From assembly GCA_000510845.1 (NCBI GenBank), contig KI783336.1, positions 20,001-70,118 of the forward strand: 50,118 bases of DNA, written 5' to 3'. Positions 9,726-16,476 of this stretch are shown here, piece after piece. The DNA comes from an alpha proteobacterium SCGC AAA028-D10. GTDB taxonomy: Bacteria > Pseudomonadota > Alphaproteobacteria > Pelagibacterales > Pelagibacteraceae. Below the pieces are notes generated by a model. The model was not told the DNA's origin. It saw nothing but the letters and a program-made list of their open reading frames with translations, and did no database searches. The position numbers were made by a program, and so were the translations under genes. The first letter of the stretch is position 1; each line of letters begins with the position of its first letter.

Positions 9726-10898
9726 ATGAAAAAATATCCCTTAGTTCAAGATACAATAACAAAAAAAGAAATATGTCACTTAAGCAAATGGTTACTTAAG
9801 GGCAAGCAATTAACAAAAGGAAAACTTACATTAGAATTTGAAAAAAATTTTTCAAAATATTTGAATCGTAAATATTCAATCTTTGTTAATAGTGGGTCTT
9901 CTGCAAATTTGCTCATGTTGTCTGCTTTGGTAGAAAGTAATAGATTAAAAAATAAAAAAGCTATCGTAGCAGGAGTTTCATGGGTGACAACCCTTACTCC
10001 ATTCATGCAGCTTAATTTTGATATCAAGCTTTGTGACTGTGATACTAAAAACCTTGGCATTGACGTAGCTCATTTTGAGGAGCTATGTAAAAAAAACAAT
10101 CCTTCAGTTGCAATATTGGTTAATGTGTTAGGGCATCCAAATAATATTTATGAAATAAAAAAAATATGCAAAAAGTATAATGTGATTTTAATTGAAGATT
10201 CATGTGAGGCTATTGGAACAGTGACAAGTAAAAAAATGATTGGAACAGATGGCGTAACTTCATCATTTTCATTTTATTATGGACATCACATGTCTACTAT
10301 TGAAGGAGGGATGGTTTCAACGAATGATTTTGAACTTTATAATATTATGCTTTCAATTAGATCGCATGGCTGGGCTAGAGACATAGATAAAAAAATTAAA
10401 AATGAACTTACAAAAAAACATAACATCGACGAGGTGAGAAATTTATATACTTTTTATTATCCGGGTTACAATTTAAGATCTACAGAAATAAATGCTTTTC
10501 TAGGCCTCGGACAATTAAAAAAAATAAAAAAAATTTCAAAAGTTAGAAATGATAATTTTAATTATTATAAAAGTTTTTTAAAAAACTTTTGGTGTCAAAC
10601 TAGTTCTTCAAATTTTGTATCTAGTTTTGCATTTGGAACTCTAGTAAAAAACAGAATGGAAGTATACAAATATCTAAAAAAATTTAATATCGAAACAAGA
10701 CCATTGATATGTGGAAATATTGGAAGACATCCTTTTTGGATTAAAAAAAATGGTAAATCTAATTTAAAAAATGCGAATATAGTTCATGATTATGGATTGT
10801 ATTTACCTAATAATTTTGATTTGAGAAAAAAAGATATTTATTTTATTTGTAAAAAATTTAAAGAAATCGCTAAACCTAAATTTTTTTTAGACATATAA
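9726..10898 (+). CDS. DegT-fold PLP enzyme with His-His in place of the Schiff-base lysine (ColD/RfbH-like sugar 3-dehydratase)
   Basis: 390 residues, close to the 388 I recall for ColD. The fold markers are FVNSGSSANLLML (about 53-65) and LIEDSCEAIGT (about 155-165). Where aminotransferases have S-K-x-x-T-T-G-E-G-G, this protein has FYYGHHMSTIEGG, with H187-H188 and no lysine. ColD and RfbH carry histidine there and remove the 3-hydroxyl instead of transferring an amine. ColD acts on GDP-4-keto-6-deoxymannose, which Gmd in this island makes, so a route to a GDP-3,6-dideoxyhexose is plausible. No Fe-S cysteine cluster like that of RfbH is evident, which favours ColD. The fold is certain, the exact reaction inferred. 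Confidence 0.8.
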   Translation: MKKYPLVQDTITKKEICHLSKWLLKGKQLTKGKLTLEFEKNFSKYLNRKYSIFVNSGSSANLLMLSALVESNRLKNKKAIVAGVSWVTTLTPFMQLNFDIKLCDCDTKNLGIDVAHFEELCKKNNPSVAILVNVLGHPNNIYEIKKICKKYNVILIEDSCEAIGTVTSKKMIGTDGVTSSFSFYYGHHMSTIEGGMVSTNDFELYNIMLSIRSHGWARDIDKKIKNELTKKHNIDEVRNLYTFYYPGYNLRSTEINAFLGLGQLKKIKKISKVRNDNFNYYKSFLKNFWCQTSSSNFVSSFAFGTLVKNRMEVYKYLKKFNIETRPLICGNIGRHPFWIKKNGKSNLKNANIVHDYGLYLPNNFDLRKKDIYFICKKFKEIAKPKFFLDI

Positions 10899-10904
10899 AA
10901 TTTT

Positions 10905-11071
10905 TAATAAAAAAATTAATAAACTTAATTATAACCTTTGCTGAATTATTTTCGATATTAATTATTTGAGATGCATCATCTAATATTTCTGAAAAAAAAC
11001 TATCTGCAGTTTTAAAACCTTTAAAGGTTAATGTTATTTTTGATGTTGGAGCAAATAGACGTCAGGTTTAG
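10905..11071 (+). pseudogene. Remnant of an FkbM-type methyltransferase N-terminus
   Basis: After an in-frame stop, codons from 10970 read to LKPLKVNVIFDVGANRRQV and then stop at 11069-11071. The string IFDVGAN is the first SAM-binding motif of FkbM methyltransferases; an intact FkbM gene in this window (23343-24080) has IIFDVGANNGQ at the same place. The reading frame can be traced back to about 10905 through one stop. Only the front quarter of the gene remains. Confidence 0.6.
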
Positions 11072-11089
11072 TAAAGAAATTAGTTGGCA

Positions 11090-11229
11090 TGGCAAGATAA
11101 TGATATTTTATTAAGTCACCGACGTCTTTCAATTTTAGATTTTAGCGAAACAGGGTGACAGTCTACAATTGATAAAAAAGCAACATCAGTTATTATCTTT
11201 AATGGTAAAATTTATAGTCATAAGTAGCT
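11090..11229 (+). pseudogene. Remnant of an asparagine synthase (AsnB) glutaminase domain
   Basis: One frame reads WQDNDILLSHRRLSILDFSE, an internal TGA, and then SVIIFNGKIYSHK before a TAG. These match the N-terminal glutaminase domain of AsnB-type amidotransferases (consensus around HRRLSILDLS and FNGEIYNH). Two in-frame stops and loss of the remaining 500 or so residues show it is dead. Such genes are common in O-antigen clusters, where they amidate sugar acids. Confidence 0.75.
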
Positions 11230-11235
11230 AGCTAA

Positions 11236-11409
11236 ATAATTAAATAATTTAGTATATAGATTTTTCAAGAAGATTTTTTATGTATTTACTATCTAATTTG
11301 ATAACAGAGCATATCATGGTATATCGTAATGCATTCAATGTTCTAGTCATGCCTTCAATTTTATATTTAAATAGCTCTGATAAAAAATATATAATAAAAG
11401 ACATTAATT
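11236..11409. other. Short unassigned stretch
   Basis: A plus-strand frame from an ATG at 11280 stays open for about 53 codons to 11441, overlapping the next gene, but I recognise no family in it. It may be chance or the tail of another decayed gene. Confidence 0.3.
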
Positions 11410-12174
11410 TTGAAAATATCTATTATTACAGTCACACTTAATAGCGCCTCAACTATCAGCGACTGTTTGGCGTCCGTCAAAATACAAAAGTATAATCATA
11501 TTGAACATATTATAGTTGATGGCAGTAGCACTGATCAAACTTTATCGTTATTAAAGTCAAATATTGCTCAAATTGCAGTTTTAATAAGTGAGCCTGATAA
11601 AGGTATCTATGATGCAATGAACAAAGGACTTAAAATTGCGACTGGAGAGATAATTGGCTTTTTAAATTCTGATGATTTTTATGCAAATAGCGAAGTTATT
11701 TATAAAGTTGCAAAGGAGTTTGAAAGTGATTCTTTACTTGATATTTGTTATGCAGATTTAATTTACGTTGATAATTTAGATAGTTCAAAAACGGTTCGCT
11801 ATGTTAAATCAAGTAAATTTGAATACGGTTTGTTTTCTAGAGGATGGTGTCCACCACATCCAACATTTTTTGTACGTCGATCAGTATATGAAAAGTTTGG
11901 AAATTTTGATGTTAATTATCAAATTGCATCAGATTTTGATCTCATGATGAGATTTCTTGAGATATATAAAATTAAATCTCGATATATATCTGAGGTCTGG
12001 GTAAAAATGAGAATGGGAGGTATTAGCAATAAAAGCTTAAAAAATATTTGGCTCCAAAATAAAGAAATCTTAAATTCATTTAGTAAAAATAATTTATCAG
12101 TAAATCTAATAAGATTTTTAATTCATAAAATTATTAATCGTAGTCTACAGTTTATAAAAAGACCTGATATTTAA
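11410..12174 (+). CDS. Family 2 glycosyltransferase (WcaE-like)
   Basis: A 254-residue GT-A enzyme that starts with TTG; no in-frame ATG lies near. ISIITVTLNSASTISDCL, SVKIQKYNHIEHIIVDGSSTDQT and YDAMNKGLKIATGEIIGFLNSDDFY form a textbook GT2 front half with the NSDD metal motif. PPHPTFFVRRSVYEKFGNFD and IASDFDLMMRFLE form the acceptor part. At this length it is a single domain with no membrane segment. It resembles the 6132-7019 gene in type but differs clearly in sequence. It stands between two groups of decayed gene fragments. Confidence 0.88.
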   Translation: MKISIITVTLNSASTISDCLASVKIQKYNHIEHIIVDGSSTDQTLSLLKSNIAQIAVLISEPDKGIYDAMNKGLKIATGEIIGFLNSDDFYANSEVIYKVAKEFESDSLLDICYADLIYVDNLDSSKTVRYVKSSKFEYGLFSRGWCPPHPTFFVRRSVYEKFGNFDVNYQIASDFDLMMRFLEIYKIKSRYISEVWVKMRMGGISNKSLKNIWLQNKEILNSFSKNNLSVNLIRFLIHKIINRSLQFIKRPDI

Positions 12175-12286
12175 AAAGATTTTAGTGACAGGAGCAAATA
12201 GTTTTGTTGGACAGAATATTTATAATAAGCTAAATTTAGCAATAGCCTTTCAAGATAAGCAAGATATGATTAAAAAAAGTATTTAA
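12173..12286 (+). pseudogene. Remnant of a sugar epimerase/reductase (SDR) N-terminus
   Basis: The frame reads KKILVTGANSFVGQNIYNKLN, which is the beta-1 and glycine-loop region of an extended SDR (G-A-N-x-F-V-G), then loses resemblance and stops at 12284-12286 after about 37 codons. It overlaps the stop codon of the glycosyltransferase upstream. The remaining 250 or so residues are missing. Confidence 0.65.
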
Positions 12287-12331
12287 CACATAATTTCTCA
12301 CAAAAAATTATCAAAATATCACTATCAAGAC

Positions 12332-13600
12332 ATGACTTTAAAAATTGTAAAAACAGACAATATTAATTTAAGTAGTATACAATTTTTTCTGCTATGTATA
12401 ATTCCCTTCAGTTTAGTATTTTCTATTTTTGTGGCTGATTTTTTTGTGGTCCTAATATGCTTTTTATTCATAGCAAAAAATATAATGGAAAAAAAAAATT
12501 ATTTTGGTGGTGCATTCTTTAAAATTTTTTTTATATTTTGGGTATATATAAGCGTCAGATCATTATTTTCAGAGGATGTGTATTTTTCTTTAAAATCCTC
12601 ATTGACTTTTATTAGATTTGGAATTTTTGCTTTAGCAATCAAATTCTTAATAGAAGAAAATCCTAAAAGGATCTATTTTTTATTTATTATATTAGCTTTT
12701 TTTCTTCCAATTGTGGCAGCTGATGGCATTCTGCAGTTTTTTACGGGAAAAAATATTTTTGGATACGGCGTAAGTTCTTTGCAAGGAAGATTAGGTGGTT
12801 TTTTTGATCAAGAGCTTATTATTGGAAGTTATGTAGCCAGAATGACCCCAATTATGATTGGAACTTATTTTTATTGCAAATATTTAAAATTAATTTCGCA
12901 AAAATGGGACTATTGCTTACTTTTAATAATAATTTTTTTATTTTTTTTAGTTCTACTATCAGGTGAAAGAGTTTCCAGTGTTTATTATATTTTTTCAATA
13001 ATTTTTTTATTTTTATTTTCAAATATTACTAGATTTAAAAAAATAGTAACTTTTTTCTTTGTCATTTTATTAGTTGTTTTTCTTTTTACAAAAAGTGAAG
13101 TTGTCAAACAAAGACTACTCATAAATACTGCAAGTCAAATAGGAATTTTAAATAAAAATAATCCAACATATATATTTAGTATTGAGCATCACAATCATAT
13201 ACTTTCTGCATACCAAATATTTAAAGAAAATATTTTATTTGGATCAGGAGTAAAAATGTTTCGAAAAATTTGTGATAAAAGATATAAATTTAATGAGCAT
13301 TCCTGCACAACTCATCCGCACAACCTAATAATGCAATTTTTATCTGAAACTGGAATTTTAGGATTACTATTTTATATTTTAACTTTATTTTATGTTTTAT
13401 TTAAAATGCTCAAAATTTTTAAATTAAAAATCTTTAATAAAATAAAAGATTTTCATCGCTGCCAATTTTTTTTCTTAACAGCTTTATTAATAGCCTTATT
13501 TCCAATTTTGCCATCAGGAAGCTTTTTCAATAATTGGATCGGAATAGTTTCCTTTCTTCCAGCAGCTTTATATTTAGGAACTGCGATGAAAAGAAATTAA
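12332..13600 (+). CDS. O-antigen ligase/polymerase family membrane protein (WaaL/Wzy)
   Basis: A 422-residue, very hydrophobic protein with roughly ten to twelve predicted membrane segments. The large periplasmic loop contains FSIEHHNHILSAYQIFKENILFGSGVKMF and HSCTTHPHNLIMQFLSETGILGLLFY; the H-P-H-N-x-x-x-x-x-x-x-E-x-G segment is the hallmark of the O-antigen ligase (PF04932) family. It either joins finished O-chains to lipid A-core or polymerises repeat units; sequence alone does not tell ligase from polymerase. The next gene starts 1 base after its stop. Confidence 0.87.
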   Translation: MTLKIVKTDNINLSSIQFFLLCIIPFSLVFSIFVADFFVVLICFLFIAKNIMEKKNYFGGAFFKIFFIFWVYISVRSLFSEDVYFSLKSSLTFIRFGIFALAIKFLIEENPKRIYFLFIILAFFLPIVAADGILQFFTGKNIFGYGVSSLQGRLGGFFDQELIIGSYVARMTPIMIGTYFYCKYLKLISQKWDYCLLLIIIFLFFLVLLSGERVSSVYYIFSIIFLFLFSNITRFKKIVTFFFVILLVVFLFTKSEVVKQRLLINTASQIGILNKNNPTYIFSIEHHNHILSAYQIFKENILFGSGVKMFRKICDKRYKFNEHSCTTHPHNLIMQFLSETGILGLLFYILTLFYVLFKMLKIFKLKIFNKIKDFHRCQFFFLTALLIALFPILPSGSFFNNWIGIVSFLPAALYLGTAMKRN

Positions 13601-13601
13601 A

Positions 13602-14597
13602 ATGTCTATTTCTGTTTATTTCGTTTTATTTATTAATATAATTTTTTTTTTATTTTTTTTTCAAATTCAAAAAAAAATTAATATATTTGACAAGCCTAAC
13701 TTAAAGAGAAAAATTCACACCAAGCCCGTCTCGTCTGCTGGTGGTGTTTTATTAACAGCAAGTTTATTAATTTATTTTATATTTGTTCTGTACGGATTTG
13801 ATAAAAATTTATTAAGTTTTAAAGAAAATTTATCGATAATTATATTAATTTTCTTCTTCTTCTTATTGGGAATTTACGACGACAAATTTAGCATTAAACC
13901 TTACACTAGACTTTTGCTCAGTTCTTTAAGTATCTTAATATTAGTTTTGTTCAATGATCATTTTAATATCAAGGAACTAAAGTTTAGTTTTTTAGATTAC
14001 AAAATAAGTCTTGGAAATTTATCAATTGTTTTTACAATAATTTGTGTTCTGCTTTTTATTAATGCTTGCAATATGTTTGATGGAATGAATTTACAATTTG
14101 GTTTTTATATTTTTTTATTAGTTATAATTTTTTATAGCAAAGGTGTGTTAGAAAATTTGCTGATAGTTATTAGTATATTTTGTTTTTTCTTTTTATATTT
14201 TAATTTTAAGAAAATACTATTTATAGGAAATAATGGAACACTTGTTGTTGGGGCCTTATTTTCTTTTTTATTTATTAAGATTTATAATTTAGAAAATAGT
14301 CTATTTTATTCCGATGAAATTTTTTTATATATGTCTATTTTAGGTTTTGATTTGATAAGAGTGTCCTTTTCAAGATTAATAAAAGGAAGAAATATGTTTG
14401 AGGCTGATAAGAATCACATACATCATTTATTATTAAAAAAATTTAGTTTCTTTCATTCAACTTTATGTGTACAAATTGTATCTATTTTTCCAATAATTTT
14501 TGCTTTTCTAACCAAAAACTATTTAGCAGCATGTTTTATTTCGCTTGCAGCATATATAGCACTAGTTATTTGTCTAAAAAAAAGTGTAAAAAAATAG
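13602..14597 (+). CDS. Undecaprenyl-phosphate sugar-1-phosphate transferase (WecA/GT4 family)
   Basis: An integral membrane enzyme (331 residues, about ten segments) that loads the first sugar phosphate onto undecaprenyl phosphate to start O-chain synthesis. Motifs of the MraY/WecA family are present: LLGIYDDKFSIKP (Mg-binding DD pair), INACNMFDGMNLQ (family N-x-x-N-x-x-D-G), GNNGTLVVGALFSFL, and the cytosolic histidine motif KNHIHHLLLKK. It is the last island gene before tRNA-fMet and is tightly linked to the ligase gene. Sugar choice (GlcNAc or other HexNAc) is not readable. Confidence 0.9.
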   Translation: MSISVYFVLFINIIFFLFFFQIQKKINIFDKPNLKRKIHTKPVSSAGGVLLTASLLIYFIFVLYGFDKNLLSFKENLSIIILIFFFFLLGIYDDKFSIKPYTRLLLSSLSILILVLFNDHFNIKELKFSFLDYKISLGNLSIVFTIICVLLFINACNMFDGMNLQFGFYIFLLVIIFYSKGVLENLLIVISIFCFFFLYFNFKKILFIGNNGTLVVGALFSFLFIKIYNLENSLFYSDEIFLYMSILGFDLIRVSFSRLIKGRNMFEADKNHIHHLLLKKFSFFHSTLCVQIVSIFPIIFAFLTKNYLAACFISLAAYIALVICLKKSVKK

Positions 14598-14703
14598 TTT
14601 AATTTATATAATTTGCTTAATCAGTTATTTCTTAAAAATTTAAAAATTTCTTAGTGATTTTAACTTATTATATTTTTTATCTTATAAATAAGCTTTTATA
14701 AAT

Positions 14704-14780
<77 letters not shown>

Positions 14781-14895
14781 ATAAAGTTTTTCAGTTATAG
14801 CATTATATTTTAAATTATCTACTTTTGTTAAGTTCGGGAGTGATGATGAAGTATTTAAGATATTTACAAAAGAATACTATTTATGTACAAAACCT

Positions 14896-15012
14896 TGCCT
14901 GGTGATTATTGCAAAGGAGTAACACCCGATCCCATTCCGAACTCGGCAGTTAAGCCCTTTAGCGCCAATGGTACTTTGTCTTAAGGCACGGAAGAGTAGG
15001 TCGTTGCCAGGC
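14896..15012 (+). rRNA. rrf: 5S ribosomal RNA
   Basis: About 117 bases with GCCTGG at the 5' end pairing with CCAGGC at the 3' end (helix I), and the conserved loop segments CACCCGATCCCATTCCGAACTCGG and GGAAGAGTAGGTCG of bacterial 5S rRNA. No 16S or 23S gene is near: the whole polysaccharide island lies upstream. It therefore needs its own promoter in the 110 bases before it, which I cannot locate with confidence. No hairpin plus T run is visible between it and the epimerase gene that begins 25 bases later, so read-through is possible. Confidence 0.95.
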
Positions 15013-15036
15013 TTTATAAATCCTTCTTAAATTTTA

Positions 15037-15921
15037 ATGAGAAATATATTAATTGTTACGGGTGGCGCTGGGTTTATAGGTTCTAATTTAATATTCGAAC
15101 TCTTAAAGTTTAAAAAATATAAAATTATAAGTGTTGATAATTATTCATCTGGCTTATCTAAAAATCATATTAAGAATAAAAGAGTTAAATATTTAAAGGG
15201 AAGTACAAAAAATATAGAAATTTTATTAAAAAATTATGTTGGTAAAATTCATAGTATTTTTCATTTTGGGGAGTTTGCAAGAATTTACCAAAGTTTTAAA
15301 AAAATAAACGATTGTTTTGCTTCTAATATTGAAGGAAGTTCCAATTTATTTAATTTTGCCTTAAAAAATAAAATAAGATTAATTTATTCCGCAACGTCTG
15401 CAAGTTTAGGAAATAGCGGTAAGGATATGAATTTATCACCTTACGCCTTTTCAAAAGCCAAGAATCTAGAGTTGCTTGAGAATTTTAAGAAGTGGTTTAA
15501 TTTTAGATATGAAGTAATTTATTTCTATAATGTTTATGGAGAAAGACAAATTTGCAAAGGTGACATGGCAACAGTTGTAGGGATATTTGAAGATCATTTT
15601 TTGAGAGGTAAAAAATTGCCGGTTGTTAAACCCGGAACACAGGCTAGAAGATTTACTCATGTACTGGATACAGTAAAAGCTTGTATTTTTGCGTGGAGAA
15701 AAAATAAATGTAAACATTACTCTATTGCAAGCAAGCAATCTTATAGCATTATTGAACTTGCAAAATTATTTAAAAGTAAAATTAAGTACTTACCAATGAG
15801 AAAAGGTGAACGTTTTGCATCTGCTTTAACGAAGATGAATTTGAATAATAAGATTATAAGATTATCTGCAAAAATTAAGCTTAAAGATTATGTGAGCCAT
15901 TTTTTAAGTAATAATTGTTAA
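15037..15921 (+). CDS. NAD-dependent nucleotide-sugar epimerase (GalE-like SDR)
   Basis: 294 residues of an extended SDR. The start NILIVTGGAGFIGSNLIFELL holds the G-x-x-G-x-x-G NAD motif, ISVDNYSSGLSKNH is the strand-2 acidic tail, HFGEFARIYQSF follows, and the active site is YSATSASLG with Y-x3-K in LSPYAFSKAKNLE. FYNVYGERQICKG is typical of UDP-sugar 4-epimerases. It is somewhat shorter than GalE (about 330). It sits between the 5S gene and rpmJ, so sugar genes extend past the 5S boundary of the island. Likely role: supplying a sugar for the surface polysaccharide. Confidence 0.88.
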   Translation: MRNILIVTGGAGFIGSNLIFELLKFKKYKIISVDNYSSGLSKNHIKNKRVKYLKGSTKNIEILLKNYVGKIHSIFHFGEFARIYQSFKKINDCFASNIEGSSNLFNFALKNKIRLIYSATSASLGNSGKDMNLSPYAFSKAKNLELLENFKKWFNFRYEVIYFYNVYGERQICKGDMATVVGIFEDHFLRGKKLPVVKPGTQARRFTHVLDTVKACIFAWRKNKCKHYSIASKQSYSIIELAKLFKSKIKYLPMRKGERFASALTKMNLNNKIIRLSAKIKLKDYVSHFLSNNC

Positions 15922-15964
15922 CTTTTCTTTACAAAATGTCTTTTAATATATATCTAAAGTCCTT

Positions 15965-16090
15965 ATGAAAGTTGTTAGCTCGTTAAAATCTCTTAAAAAA
16001 AGAGATATCAATTGTAAAGTGGTTAGAAGACGAGGGAAACTTTACGTTATTAATAAAAAAAAACCTAAGTTTAAAGCGCGTCAGGGTTAA
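15965..16090 (+). CDS. rpmJ: 50S ribosomal protein L36
   Basis: A 41-residue protein starting [17 protein letters not shown] and ending [10 protein letters not shown], matching the small L36 family, strongly basic throughout. It binds 23S rRNA in the large subunit. Of the family's zinc ligands only one cysteine (C17) remains, so this is the zinc-free form. A 6-base gap separates it from the next small gene. Confidence 0.92.
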   Translation: MKVVSSLKSLKKRDINCKVVRRRGKLYVINKKKPKFKARQG

Positions 16091-16096
16091 AATTTT

Positions 16097-16207
16097 ATGG
16101 ATATCAGTTCTCAAAAAGAAACTTGGTCTAGTTTTAAAAAATTGTCAGTTTATATATCAGTGGCTATCGTTCTTATTTTGATTTTGATGGCAATTTTTTT
16201 ACTATAG
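16097..16207 (+). CDS. Small aa3-type cytochrome c oxidase subunit IV-like membrane protein
   Basis: Thirty-six residues: a polar start with KETWSSFKKL followed by one membrane helix (SVYISVAIVLILILMAIFLL). The T-W-x-x-F-x-K-L then single-helix layout is that of the bacterial aa3 oxidase subunit IV family (PF07835), a minor subunit of the respiratory oxidase. No oxidase genes are in the window, so the assignment rests on the motif and size. It follows rpmJ by 6 bases and ends 10 bases before the convergent rpsU stop. Confidence 0.65.
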   Translation: MDISSQKETWSSFKKLSVYISVAIVLILILMAIFLL

Positions 16208-16217
16208 ACTTTTGAGT

Positions 16218-16412
16218 TTAGTAACGAGCTTTGAGTTTTTTGAATTTTTTAACTCTTCGAGTGTTCTCGTCTTTTTCTCTTTTATTTCTTTCAGAGGGTT
16301 TTTCATAGTGACTTTTAATTTTTAGTAAGCGGAAAACTCCCTCTCTTTGTAATTTTTTTTTAAGAGCTCTTAGAGCCTGCTCTAAATTATCATTTTTAAC
16401 TTCTATTTTAAT
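16218..16412 (-). CDS. rpsU: 30S ribosomal protein S21, apparent ATT start
   Basis: Sixty-four residues reading KIEVKNDNLEQALRALKKKL then QREGVFRLLKIKSHYEKPSE, an unmistakable S21. S21 sits by the anti-Shine-Dalgarno end of 16S rRNA and helps start translation. No ATG, GTG or TTG occurs in frame between the upstream TAA and the conserved region. The best start is ATT at 16412-16410, placed 8 bases after GGAGGA, so I place it there. The coding frame is otherwise intact, with no sign of decay. It is divergent from mrdA and convergent with the small oxidase subunit gene. Confidence 0.93.
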   Translation of the reverse strand: MKIEVKNDNLEQALRALKKKLQREGVFRLLKIKSHYEKPSERNKREKDENTRRVKKFKKLKARY

Positions 16413-16420
16413 ATATGCTT

Positions 16421-16426
16421 TCCTCC
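16421..16426 (-). promoter_or_regulatory. Strong Shine-Dalgarno (GGAGGA) that fixes the rpsU start
   Basis: GGAGGA on the minus strand, complementary to the 16S 3' end, 8 bases before the ATT codon of rpsU. Most genes in this window have weak or no such sequence, so this one stands out and supports initiation at the ATT. Confidence 0.75.
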
Positions 16427-16476
16427 AAAAAAGTGAGACGATTTAGCATTTTTGATGTTATATTGTCTATATTTTT

